Part shown: in pieces, positions 46,279-54,874 of the stretch
Layout: every line of letters starts with the position of its first letter
How positions within the stretch are numbered: position 1 is the first letter of the stretch
Source of the DNA: Avidesulfovibrio sp964369685
Lineage (GTDB): Bacteria; Desulfobacterota; Desulfovibrionia; Desulfovibrionales; Desulfovibrionaceae
Reading direction: 5' to 3'
Assembly: GCA_964369685.1 (NCBI GenBank)
Contig: CAYJFB010000009.1
Location: forward strand, 21,019 to 85,018
DNA length: 64,000 nucleotides
Notes under the pieces: generated by a model
Seen by the model: the letters and a program-made list of their open reading frames with translations, nothing else
Databases searched by the model: none
Told to the model about the DNA's origin: nothing
Made by a program: the position numbers and the translations under genes

Positions 46279-46297
46279 AAGAAAAAAGAACATGCTC

Positions 46298-47242
46298 TTA
46301 ATGGCCTGAGGCCGTTTTGACACGAAGGCGATCACGCCAAATAATAGCAATAAGATTCATACCCAAAACCAATAAGAGCAACACCAATGCTGTTCCGTAT
46401 TGGAGTGGACGAGTTTTTTCAATTTCTGTTCCCGCTGTGGCAAGCACATAAATATGATAGGGCAAGCTCATCACAGAACTAAAGACCGAATCGGGATTTT
46501 TCGGCGTGTAAAACACCGCAGCTGTAAACATAATCGCCGCGGTTTCGCCCGCGGCTCGTGCCAAGCCAAGAATCGCTCCCGTAAGCATACCCGGTGCTGC
46601 GGCAGGCAAAACCACACGCATAATCGTCTGACTTTGCGTCGCACCGAGAGCTAAAGAAGACTCCCGCCACGAGTCGGGAACTTGCCGCAACGCCTCTTCT
46701 GTTGTGCTTATGATTACAGGCAACGTGAGCACTGTCAGCGTTAATATTCCCGCAAGTAAACTCACACCCATATTTAAAAACGTCACAAAAAAAGCCAAAC
46801 CAAATAAACCAAAAACAACAGAAGGCACACCGGCAAGATTGTTGATGCCCAAACGAATGGCGCGCGTGTATGTATTCTCTTTACTGTATTCATGTAAATA
46901 CACCGCGCAAGCCGCGCCCAACGGAAAAGCGACAATAATCGTCCCAACAGAAAGCAAAAAGGTGCCCACAATACAAGGCCACACACCACCTTCTGTCATC
47001 ATGTTCCGCGGCACGTCAAAAAGAAATTCAAAACTGACGGCAGCCGCACCGTTCCAAAGCAAAAAACCGCAAATCAACAACAACGCAGCCACATTGATCA
47101 TCGCCGCACCACGTAACATGGCAAAAAAGAAACTTTGAATCAAAGCGCGCCGCTTACGATTGTCGGATTCTGATTGAAATGAAGACGGCGACGTTTTTTT
47201 TGTAGGCTCGGCAGAGGAGCTTGACAGTGCAGAGGTAGACAT
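46298..47242 (-). CDS. pstA: Phosphate ABC transporter permease PstA
   Basis: Inner-membrane half of the high-affinity phosphate transporter. 314 residues with a Ser-rich cytoplasmic N terminus of about 35 residues, then six membrane segments. The EAA loop ESSLALGATQSQTIMRVVLPAAAPG contacts PstB. The gap to pstC is nine bases. pstB is not downstream here but in the divergent operon, 51492-52289. Confidence 0.95.
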   Translation of the reverse strand: MSTSALSSSSAEPTKKTSPSSFQSESDNRKRRALIQSFFFAMLRGAAMINVAALLLICGFLLWNGAAAVSFEFLFDVPRNMMTEGGVWPCIVGTFLLSVGTIIVAFPLGAACAVYLHEYSKENTYTRAIRLGINNLAGVPSVVFGLFGLAFFVTFLNMGVSLLAGILTLTVLTLPVIISTTEEALRQVPDSWRESSLALGATQSQTIMRVVLPAAAPGMLTGAILGLARAAGETAAIMFTAAVFYTPKNPDSVFSSVMSLPYHIYVLATAGTEIEKTRPLQYGTALVLLLLVLGMNLIAIIWRDRLRVKTASGH

Positions 47243-47251
47243 AAAAGTTCC

Positions 47252-48139
47252 TTACATGCCGGATGAGCCGGTTTGTTTGTGTTTTTCTGTAATCCGAAAA
47301 GCAATGAGGTTAAAAATAAACGTAAACAAAAAAAGAACAATACCTGTTGCAAACAATGCCTGATAATGTTCTCCGCGAAACGGTGCTTCTGCCATTTCTG
47401 CAGCAATGGAAGCAGGCATGGGACGAATGGGATCAAAAATTGAAAGCGGAATGATTGCCGCACCACCGGCAACCATCAACACAACCATCGTCTCCCCAAT
47501 GGCACGAGACATGCCAAGCATCACAGCCGTACCTATACCCGAAAGCGAAGCCGGTAAAACCACACGCATCAATGTCTCCCAACGTGTCGCTCCCAGTGCC
47601 AATGAGGCTTCACGTAAATGCCGCGGCACCGCAAACAAGGCGTCTTCGGCAACCGAACAGATCGTCGGCACACTCATAAACGCCAACATAAGACCCGCGT
47701 TAAATAAATTTAAACCCGTGTCAATATCCAACGCCTCCTGCAACAACGGCGCAACAATAACCATACCCACAAAACCAATAACAACCGAAGGTAAGGCCGC
47801 CAACAACTCAATAAAAGGCTTGACCACCCGTCTGACATTCGCCGTAGCCAATTCGGCAAGATACGCAGCCGTCATAACTCCAAGCGGAACAGCAAAAAAA
47901 GAAGCCAACGCCGTGACACAAAGCGATCCCATAATTAAAGGAAAAATACCAAATTCAGCAGGTTCGGCCGTGGGATACCAATACGTGCCAAAAAGAAATT
48001 CGGTCAGCGAATAATGACTGAAGAGGGGAACCCCCTCAAAAACAAGAAAAAGCACTATACCCGCCAAAGCAGGTAAACAAAGACCTGCAATAACAGCTAA
48101 AATGCGCCGAATAATCTGCTCACGGTGCTCGGTTCGCAT
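47252..48139 (-). CDS. pstC: Phosphate ABC transporter permease PstC
   Basis: 295 residues, six membrane segments, EAA loop REASLALGATRWETLMRVVLPASLSG and the family stretch GMSRAIGETMVVLMVAGGAA. Located between pstS and pstA. The 269-base gap from pstS contains a strong hairpin and imperfect tandem repeats, so pstCA expression is probably lower than that of pstS. Confidence 0.96.
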   Translation of the reverse strand: MRTEHREQIIRRILAVIAGLCLPALAGIVLFLVFEGVPLFSHYSLTEFLFGTYWYPTAEPAEFGIFPLIMGSLCVTALASFFAVPLGVMTAAYLAELATANVRRVVKPFIELLAALPSVVIGFVGMVIVAPLLQEALDIDTGLNLFNAGLMLAFMSVPTICSVAEDALFAVPRHLREASLALGATRWETLMRVVLPASLSGIGTAVMLGMSRAIGETMVVLMVAGGAAIIPLSIFDPIRPMPASIAAEMAEAPFRGEHYQALFATGIVLFLFTFIFNLIAFRITEKHKQTGSSGM

Positions 48140-48352
48140 GGAGGCTCCTCAAAAAAATCTGTTTCATCGCGCGGAGAAGCATTTCAATCACTTCTGATGA
48201 ACGACTCTGTTCTGTCTCTGCATCAAAGAGGCTTTGGCCTCTGACCCAAAAGGCTTTAGCTTTGAATCAAAAAGGTTTTGTCTCTCAATCAACAGTGTCT
48301 TAATATACAGCAAAAAAGCCAGAATACGGCTTTACTGACAGTACCGAAAAAT

Positions 48353-48389
48353 GTTGAAAAAAGCCTGTAAAAAACAGACTTTTTTCAAC
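48353..48389. terminator. Hairpin between pstS and pstC
   Basis: GTTGAAAAAAGCCTGT pairs with ACAGACTTTTTTCAAC (one mismatch) just after the pstS stop, on the minus strand, followed by ATTTTTC. A leaky terminator after the binding-protein gene is usual in ABC operons and would give excess PstS. Confidence 0.75.
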
Positions 48390-48408
48390 ACATCGTTATC
48401 TAAAAATT

Positions 48409-49230
48409 TTATTGGGCAATCGGTACATAACCGACTTCAAGCACATTCTTTTGCCCCTTTTGCGGATCCAACAAATACGTCACAAAGGCGCCTGTGGCTC
48501 CTGTCGGTGTGCCGTTGGTGAAGATATACAGCTCGCGAGCCAAAGGCCATTGACCGTTGGAAGCGGTTTCGGCAGAAGCCATAACGTTGCTGACACTGAG
48601 TGCTTTCAGCTCTTTATTCATATAACCAAGACCAATGTAACCAATGGCTTTGGAATTTTTAGACACACTCTGCACAACAGCACCGCTGGACGCTTGCAAA
48701 GAAGCACGCGGCATCACACGTTCTTTCTTCATCACAAGATCTTCCCAAGTTTCATACGTGCCTGATGACGTGTCACGAGAGATAACAACGATATTTTCAT
48801 CTTCGCCACCAACTTCTTTCCAATTGGTGATTTTGCCTGCATAGATGTCTTTCAGCTGATCAAGTGTCAAATCTTTCACAGGATTGGAAGGATGCACAAC
48901 AGGCACCAACGCGTCAAGACCAACCACAATGCGATTGGGGTTGATGCCTTTTGCTTTGGCCATGTCTATTTCTTTGGCAGAAATATCGCGAGAAGCCATG
49001 GCAATGGTGGTCAGATTGTCAATCAAAGCTTTGATACCATTGCCGGAACCGCCACCGGAGAGCGCAATGCTCACAGTGGGATTGGCTGCCATGTAAGCTT
49101 CGGAAGCTTTTTGCATAATCGGCAACACTGTTGTTGAACCATTAATCGTGATTGTTTCGGCAGCGTTGACAACAGGCGCTGCGGCACAGAACAATGCAAA
49201 AGCAGCCAAGCCAAAAAGAATGCGTTTCAT
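48409..49230 (-). CDS. pstS: Phosphate-binding periplasmic protein PstS
   Basis: 273 residues with a signal peptide (cleavage near VVNAAE, about 24). INGSTTVLPIMQKASEAYM and SGGGSGNGIKALIDN bind phosphate; ISRDTSSGTYETWEDLVM is the domain-2 signature. First gene of the leftward pst unit; its promoter carries four Pho-box-like repeats (49313-49352). Confidence 0.96.
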   Translation of the reverse strand: MKRILFGLAAFALFCAAAPVVNAAETITINGSTTVLPIMQKASEAYMAANPTVSIALSGGGSGNGIKALIDNLTTIAMASRDISAKEIDMAKAKGINPNRIVVGLDALVPVVHPSNPVKDLTLDQLKDIYAGKITNWKEVGGEDENIVVISRDTSSGTYETWEDLVMKKERVMPRASLQASSGAVVQSVSKNSKAIGYIGLGYMNKELKALSVSNVMASAETASNGQWPLARELYIFTNGTPTGATGAFVTYLLDPQKGQKNVLEVGYVPIAQ

Positions 49231-49296
49231 GAAAGTTTCTCCTCAGAAAAATATAGGCTTAAAGTCGTGTTTGTCGGAATCATCGCCGACGTGCAC

Positions 49297-49352
49297 AACC
49301 TAGCCCCGACGAATGTCGGACTTATGGCAGAATTGTGAACTTTTTGTGACAG
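49297..49352 (-). promoter_or_regulatory. Pho-box array and -10 of pstS
   Basis: On the minus strand, seven-base units spaced exactly 11 bases apart: CTGTCAC (49346-49352), AGTTCAC (49335-49341), CTGCCAT (49324-49330) and CCGACAT (49313-49319). A -10-like TAGGTT lies 10 bases further (49297-49302). This is the geometry of PhoB-activated promoters (consensus CTGTCAT with four-base spacers). Confidence 0.7.
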
Positions 49353-49398
49353 AACACCTTTTTTGCCTTACGCATGAAGACATCGAATTGTTGGTTTT

Positions 49399-49455
49399 TT
49401 GTCACCTGTTTGTCATGATTGTTCGTCTGTTTTGTTACACAACACAGTCTATCTT
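49399..49455 (+). promoter_or_regulatory. Pho-box array and -10 of phoR-pstB-phoU
   Basis: Units at 11-base spacing: TTGTCAC (49399), TTGTCAT (49410), GTTCGTC (49421, weak) and TTGTTAC (49432), then -10-like TATCTT at 49450-49455. It mirrors the pstS array on the other strand, so PhoB should activate both directions and phoR is autoregulated. Confidence 0.6.
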
Positions 49456-49516
49456 TAATCTTTGAATACACTTGATACAGATACAGACCTAAAGACTGTT
49501 TGGAGACAGAAAAATC

Positions 49517-51391
49517 ATGACAACAATGACTTTCAAAACAAAGCTTGTGCTCTGCTTCGTGACCGTCATCATGATTGCTTTGTCGATTCCCGCGTATGTC
49601 GGGTGGAACAAGATTGCTGATACGGCCTTTGACGAAGCGCAACATACAGCCATAAATCAAGCACATTTTGCAGCACAAATCATTGCCGCACACCGCGAAA
49701 GACCCGATATGACACTATGGAAAACCATAGCTATCCTCGGAGAAAGCTTTGGCAGTCGCTTGACATACATCACGCCAAAAGGTGTTGTGCTCTTGGATTC
49801 ACGCGTCACCCAAGCCGAACATGACTTTGACTTACATAATGATCGACCGGAAGTGATTCAGGCACTTGCGGAAGGTATCGGTATTTGTACGCGCTTCAGT
49901 CCGACCCTCGGCACACAATTTATCTATGTAGCAAAACGGATTGACAGTTTTACAAAAGACACCATAGGCATTATCCGAGTCGCCGTGCCGTTGGAAACCA
50001 TTTTAGACGGCATCGCGCAAAAACGGTATGCATGGTGTATGCTCTTGTCTGTGGCCTTCGGTATGGCGTTGTTTTTTGCTTGGCTTCTTTCGCGAGGCTT
50101 GGATCGCAGCTTAAATGATATGGTCAAAGTTATTGAACAACTTTCCGCACAAGCTTCAGAGGGTGGTTTTCGACGTTCACGTTTGCGTTCGTTACCCGGA
50201 CGGGATTTTGGCGGTTTGGCACAAGCGGTCAACACCATGGCAGACAACGTTGATGCCTATTTGCACACCATCAGTCAGCAAGAAACACAACTGCGAACCA
50301 TTTTATATGCCATGAGCGATGGTGTTTTGGTGCTCGGTCCACAAGGACGCATCACCTTGGCCAATCCACGCTTGGCAACATTTTTCCCCGACGCAGACAA
50401 CGCTGTGGGTAAACTGCCTGCAGAAATCATTGAAGTGCCAAAAGTGCTCGATGCGTTGGACAAGGCAACAAAAGAAGGAGAAAGCGCATCGTTTGACTGT
50501 GAATTGCGTCGAGATACGGTGGTGCGCGTGCATATTGTGCGCACAGAATCCAACGATGCAACCATGAAAAACAGTTTTTTTGCCGTGGCTGTTTTTCATG
50601 ATGTGAGTGATTTCAGTCGCGCTTTGACCATTCGCAAAGAATTTGTGGCCAATGTGTCACACGATTTGCGAACACCTTTGACCTCCATCACAGGTTATGC
50701 CGAAACCTTGGAACAAGGCCTTGCCGAGGGCAATGCCGATTGCTTCGCATACGCGCGTTTTGCAGGCATTATTCGTCGCAACGCCATACAAATGCATACC
50801 ATGGTTGAAGAGTTGCTTGAGTTGTCGCGTCTTGAAAATCGCACGGATTCACTTGAATTTGAAGCCATTCAAGTGACAACATTGTTACAAGAAGCGCGCG
50901 AATTGTGTCGGCCGCAAATAGAAAAGCACGGTTTGGAATTGTGTCTGACGGCTTCCGAAGACGATTGGATTTTGGGAGATTACTCGTTGTTATTGCGTGT
51001 TTTCCGGAACCTGGCAGACAATGCCGCACGATTTGCGCCCGAAAACAGCGTTGTCCGCTTTATTGCACAAAAAGACTGTGAACAAGACACACCCTTTGTA
51101 CGCTTCAGTGTGCTTGACGACGGCCCAGGCCTTGCTGCCAAAGACGTGCCGCGTGTTTTTGAACGATTTTATCGTGCAGAAAAAGATCGCTCTCGAATAG
51201 ACGGGGCAACAACGTCTATGGGGCTCGGCCTTGCCATATGTAAGCACATTATTGAACGCCACGCAGGACATATGGAAGCCGAAAAAGGCCCGGGTGGAGT
51301 GTTTCATTTTACTGTGCCTGCATATGTTGCCAAAGAACAACAGAAACAAGGATTGTGTAAAAATAGACATATATGTATTGAATCTCTATGA
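49517..51391 (+). CDS. phoR: PhoR-type sensor histidine kinase
   Basis: 624 residues. Membrane segments at about 9-29 and 173-193 bracket a periplasmic sensor of about 140 residues; then HAMP (about 195-250), PAS (about 255-365), HisKA with phospho-His382 in NVSHDLRTPLTSITGYAETL, and an HATPase end with DDGPGL and TSMGLGLAIC. The large periplasmic domain differs from E. coli PhoR, which has almost none, and resembles PhoR of Gram-positives and Desulfovibrio. The partner PhoB is not in the window. The phosphate role rests on context. Confidence 0.85.
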   Translation: MTTMTFKTKLVLCFVTVIMIALSIPAYVGWNKIADTAFDEAQHTAINQAHFAAQIIAAHRERPDMTLWKTIAILGESFGSRLTYITPKGVVLLDSRVTQAEHDFDLHNDRPEVIQALAEGIGICTRFSPTLGTQFIYVAKRIDSFTKDTIGIIRVAVPLETILDGIAQKRYAWCMLLSVAFGMALFFAWLLSRGLDRSLNDMVKVIEQLSAQASEGGFRRSRLRSLPGRDFGGLAQAVNTMADNVDAYLHTISQQETQLRTILYAMSDGVLVLGPQGRITLANPRLATFFPDADNAVGKLPAEIIEVPKVLDALDKATKEGESASFDCELRRDTVVRVHIVRTESNDATMKNSFFAVAVFHDVSDFSRALTIRKEFVANVSHDLRTPLTSITGYAETLEQGLAEGNADCFAYARFAGIIRRNAIQMHTMVEELLELSRLENRTDSLEFEAIQVTTLLQEARELCRPQIEKHGLELCLTASEDDWILGDYSLLLRVFRNLADNAARFAPENSVVRFIAQKDCEQDTPFVRFSVLDDGPGLAAKDVPRVFERFYRAEKDRSRIDGATTSMGLGLAICKHIIERHAGHMEAEKGPGGVFHFTVPAYVAKEQQKQGLCKNRHICIESL

Positions 51392-51491
51392 TATAGTATG
51401 CAAATAGGATGCGTATATTGCACTTTTTTTATTTTTACTTTACTTTTGTAAAGTTAAGAACAAAGCCACAGCGCTTATGGAGTTGACCATC

Positions 51492-52289
51492 ATGACCACA
51501 CAACATCCTTTGTCCGCTCAAACAGACAAAGGCCAAACAATCAAAATGCAGGCAAAAGACGTTAATGTTTATTACGGAAACTCCCATGCCTTGTACGATA
51601 TCTCTTTGGATTTTCTCGATAAGCATGTTACGGCCTTGATCGGTCCGTCCGGTTGTGGCAAGAGTACGTTTTTGCGCTGTCTCAACCGCATGAATGATTT
51701 GGTTCCCGGCGCGCGTATGGAAGGTACCGTGCTTCTTGACGGAGAAGAGGTGAGTTCCAAAGCGCATGACGTTGTTTCATTGCGTCGTCGAGTCGGCATG
51801 GTCTTTCAAAAACCGACGCCTTTTCCCAAAAGCATTTTTGAAAACGTGGCTTACGGCTTGCGTGTGAACGGCTTGAGTAACGCCACGGAACTTGCCGACC
51901 GTGTAGAAAACAGCCTGCGTCGTGCAGCGATTTTTGAAGAAGTGAAAGATCGTTTGCACAGTTCGGCCTTGGGGCTCTCAGGCGGACAACAACAACGTTT
52001 GTGTATTGCTCGTGCGTTAGCTGTTGAGCCGGAAGTTCTTTTGATGGACGAACCCGCCAGTGCCTTGGATCCCATTGCCACACAACGTATCGAAGAAGGC
52101 ATCCATGAACTCAAAAGCCAACTGACCATCGTTATCGTGACGCACAATATGCAGCAGGCCGCTCGTATTTCCGATACCACAGCGTTTTTCTATATGGGTA
52201 AACTCATTGAATACGGCAATACCGATCAAATGTTTACCAAACCGACACTCAAACAAACAGAAGATTACATCACAGGCCGCTTCGGCTAA
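51492..52289 (+). CDS. pstB: Phosphate ABC transporter ATP-binding protein PstB
   Basis: 265 residues. Walker A GPSGCGKST, PstB-specific NRMNDLVPGARMEGTVLLDG, signature ALGLSGGQQQRLCIARA, Walker B VLLMDEPASALDPIAT, and the H-loop HNMQQAARISDTTAFFYMG. ATG 51492 has GGAG nine bases upstream; another in-frame ATG is at 51477. Placed with phoR and phoU rather than with pstCA. Confidence 0.97.
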   Translation: MTTQHPLSAQTDKGQTIKMQAKDVNVYYGNSHALYDISLDFLDKHVTALIGPSGCGKSTFLRCLNRMNDLVPGARMEGTVLLDGEEVSSKAHDVVSLRRRVGMVFQKPTPFPKSIFENVAYGLRVNGLSNATELADRVENSLRRAAIFEEVKDRLHSSALGLSGGQQQRLCIARALAVEPEVLLMDEPASALDPIATQRIEEGIHELKSQLTIVIVTHNMQQAARISDTTAFFYMGKLIEYGNTDQMFTKPTLKQTEDYITGRFG

Positions 52290-52408
52290 ACGTATTCTCA
52301 TATGTGATGTATGCCAAAACACCTTTCCCAGACCTCAATATTGTTTCGAGCACACACATAGAAACGATCAGCTCGTCACGAGATTTCCAGCGAACAAGGA
52401 AAAAAAGA

Positions 52409-53080
52409 ATGCCACAAGCCAACTATACCCATGAACAACTTGACGCCCTTTTTGAACGGCTCTTACATATGGGCGCACGCGCCAGACAAGCCTTGGTTGA
52501 TTCCACACAAGCGATGATCGTCGGCGACATGCAACTTGCCGTTTCTGTTTTGGATAACGATAACACCATCGATCAATTGGAAAATGAAATTGATGAAAGC
52601 TCCATGCACATTCTCGCTCGCAACCAACCCGTTGCCAGAGATTTGCGCTTTTTGATGAGTGTTATTCGTATGGTGCAAGAATTTGAGCGTATTGGCGACG
52701 AATCAGTCACCATCGCCGAACAGGCTTTGCTTTTGGATAAATCTGTTTCGGGTTTGGTGCGTGATGAATTTACAAATCTCAGTGCGCGTATCATCGCTCA
52801 ATATGACACCGCGTTTTCTGTGCTGAAAATGCGCGATGCCGAGCAAGCCTATGCCGCAAGTCAGTTTGATGAGGACACGGCGCAAATGATGGTCAATGTC
52901 TTTCAAGCCATCATGCAAGCAACACAACAAGGTAAATTTGATTTGTGGGAGTCCATGCATCTGACAGTGATCACGCGCGCGCTTGATCGCGTTTCTCGAC
53001 GTGTCGAAAATATTGCCGAGCAGGTATACTTCATGCTCGAAGGTGTGAGCTTAAAGCACCATGATAAACAACAACGCTAA
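52409..53080 (+). CDS. phoU: Phosphate-signalling regulator PhoU
   Basis: 223 residues of two PhoU three-helix bundles (DNDNTIDQLENEID and RDLRFLMSVIRMVQEFERIGDESVTIAEQ; second bundle VITRALDRVSRRVENIAEQVYFM). It links PstB to PhoR and represses the regulon in high phosphate. ATG 52409 with AAGGA eight bases upstream, 119 bases after pstB. A terminator follows. Confidence 0.96.
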   Translation: MPQANYTHEQLDALFERLLHMGARARQALVDSTQAMIVGDMQLAVSVLDNDNTIDQLENEIDESSMHILARNQPVARDLRFLMSVIRMVQEFERIGDESVTIAEQALLLDKSVSGLVRDEFTNLSARIIAQYDTAFSVLKMRDAEQAYAASQFDEDTAQMMVNVFQAIMQATQQGKFDLWESMHLTVITRALDRVSRRVENIAEQVYFMLEGVSLKHHDKQQR

Positions 53081-53090
53081 GTGTGGTTGA

Positions 53091-53120
53091 GAAACAGTGT
53101 TTATCGCACTGTTTCTTTTT
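53091..53120 (+). terminator. Intrinsic terminator after phoU
   Basis: GAAACAGTG pairs perfectly with CACTGTTTC around TTTATCG, followed by TTTTT. End of the phoR-pstB-phoU transcript. Confidence 0.92.
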
Positions 53121-53186
53121 ATATAATAACGCATTGTTATATGAAGCCATTGCTTATCGCCCCTATTGTGTAAAAAAGTAACTTTT

Positions 53187-53232
53187 TTATAGAAGTATAC
53201 CATATTTTCTAAAGTATGGTATACTTCTATAA
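53187..53232. repeat. Perfect 18-bp palindrome upstream of plsY
   Basis: TTATAGAAGTATACCATA and its exact complement flank TTTTCTAAAG. The core GTATAC is itself palindromic. It lies 135 bases before the plsY start and could be an operator or a cruciform; no T tract follows. Confidence 0.75.
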
Positions 53233-53366
53233 TTGAGTTATTTATTTTTACAATCAGGAAATAAATGGCGTCTTTTTCTCTTTGTTTTGCTCTCAGTATC
53301 ATATGAAAGCAATGTCATATGAAAGAAACATGTCAATCTGTCATGAGAACATTTTGGAGGGCGTGT

Positions 53367-53960
53367 ATGCAGGTGTCGTTAATCATTATATCGGCATATG
53401 TTTTGGGTTCAATTCCGTTTGGTTTACTTGTGGCAAAAACCTTTTGTGGGATTGATCCGCGTACAGCCGGCAGTGGTAATGTGGGATCAACCAATGTTGC
53501 AAGGCTTTGCGGAACGTCTTGGGGGGTTGCCACGTTGGTGTGTGATATTTGTAAAGGCGCATTGCCCGTATATTATGCCACACACATGAGTGACGCTTGG
53601 TGGGTTTGGACTGCAACCGCTTTGGCGGCCATCGGCGGCCATCTTTTTTCATGTTTCTTACGTTTTAAGGGCGGCAAAGCAGTTGCGACATCTATCGGCG
53701 TTTTAATCCCTTTGGCTTTTTGGCAATTGTTGGTTGCTTGTGTTGTGTGTGTATTGGTTATTTGGCGCTCGGGATATGTGTCTTTGGGCTCTTTGACGCT
53801 GGTCACGCTGTTTCCGCTGTTGTTGATATTTACAAAACAATGGACCGCGTTACCGCTCGCATTCATTATTGCTACGGCTGTTTTTTGGAGTCATCGGGAA
53901 AATATCCGTCGATTATTGCGTGGAGAAGAAAAAACGTGGATAAAAAAGAAAACAGAATAA
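53367..53960 (+). CDS. plsY: Glycerol-3-phosphate acyltransferase PlsY
   Basis: Transfers acyl from acyl-phosphate to glycerol-3-phosphate, the first step of phospholipid synthesis. 197 residues with about five membrane segments. Motifs GSIPFGLL, DPRTAGSGNVGSTNVAR, GHLFSCFLRFKGGKAVATSIG and a final HRENIRRLLRGEE are all present. ATG 53367 with GGAGG six bases upstream; a frame start at 53319 is rejected. Confidence 0.96.
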   Translation: MQVSLIIISAYVLGSIPFGLLVAKTFCGIDPRTAGSGNVGSTNVARLCGTSWGVATLVCDICKGALPVYYATHMSDAWWVWTATALAAIGGHLFSCFLRFKGGKAVATSIGVLIPLAFWQLLVACVVCVLVIWRSGYVSLGSLTLVTLFPLLLIFTKQWTALPLAFIIATAVFWSHRENIRRLLRGEEKTWIKKKTE

Positions 53961-54112
53961 AAACTATTATTATTTTTTGGTTTCTTGTAATTTTATCTAT
54001 CAAGGCTTGTCAACGCTCTAAAGAAGATTTATTCTGAAAAAGTGAGTAACAGAAAAAATCTTTCTGTGCAGTCCCCAGTATCATCAACTTTTTTATTTCA
54101 GGGAGATATCTT

Positions 54113-54652
54113 ATGGATATCATTGAAGCCATCAAAGAACGCCGTAGTGTCCGTAAATACAAAAATGAAAAAGTCAGCCGCGAAGTGATGCAAGAAATTA
54201 TTGCATTGAGTGCTTGGGCACCGTCTTGGGCCAACACACAAGTGGCTCGATATACCTTGGTTGACGACGAAAATCTTATTAAACAATTTGCCGACAGCGG
54301 CATGAACAATTTTTCATACAATATCAATACATTGAGAAATGCTCATGGGGTTGCTGTGCTCAGCTTTGTAAAAGGCAAAAGCGGAAAATTGGATGAATCG
54401 TATATTACAGCCAAACAAAATACATGGGAAATGTTTGATGCGGGTATTGCTTGTCAAACATTCTGCTTAGCGGCGCATGCCAAAGGCGTCGGCACATGCA
54501 TTTTTGGAGTGTATGATGAAGAGGCAATCACGAAGATGATCAATCTTCCTGAAAATGAAACAGTTGCGGCGCTGATCGTCTATGGTTATGAAGAAAGCCA
54601 TCCACCGGCCACGCCACGCAAAGATGTGAGTGAATTGCTTCGTTTCATCTAG
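54113..54652 (+). CDS. Nitroreductase-family flavoprotein
   Basis: 179 residues. FMN-binding signature AIKERRSVRKYKNEKVS at the N terminus and WAPSWANTQ in the first helix region, FDAGIACQTFCLAAHAKGVGTC in the middle, ending HPPATPRKDVSELL. NAD(P)H-dependent reduction of nitro-aromatic or quinone compounds is likely; substrate unknown. SD region AGGGAG precedes the ATG. Confidence 0.9.
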   Translation: MDIIEAIKERRSVRKYKNEKVSREVMQEIIALSAWAPSWANTQVARYTLVDDENLIKQFADSGMNNFSYNINTLRNAHGVAVLSFVKGKSGKLDESYITAKQNTWEMFDAGIACQTFCLAAHAKGVGTCIFGVYDEEAITKMINLPENETVAALIVYGYEESHPPATPRKDVSELLRFI

Positions 54653-54713
54653 CGTATGTCGCCAAAAGGCGCATATTTATACTATGAGGTTATGCCTCTC
54701 TTCTACGGGCTTT

Positions 54714-54778
54714 GAGGACGTGTATCATACAGGCATACATGACCAAAAAAGCCCGTGGAATTTGAGACAGAGAAAACC
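54714..54778 (+). repeat. Copy E of the dispersed element (internal part)
   Basis: GTGTATCATACAGGCATACA followed by TGACCAAAAAAGCCCGTG matches the interior of copy C (GTGTATACAGACATACATGACC and onwards) over about 60 bases at roughly 80 percent by eye. The terminal repeats are eroded. Confidence 0.65.
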
Positions 54779-54874
54779 TACAAGTATCTCTGAACGAGTC
54801 TGTACATAATAGTTATCGTATGTATAAAGATGTGCAAAAGCTATGTGGAGAACTTGTTTTGCTTCCGCAACGCC

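Noticed and set aside
47406..48014. 202-codon antisense frame opposite pstC
   Set aside because: Low-complexity Thr/Lys/Pro translation typical of a shadow of membrane-protein codons; no motif or start signal.
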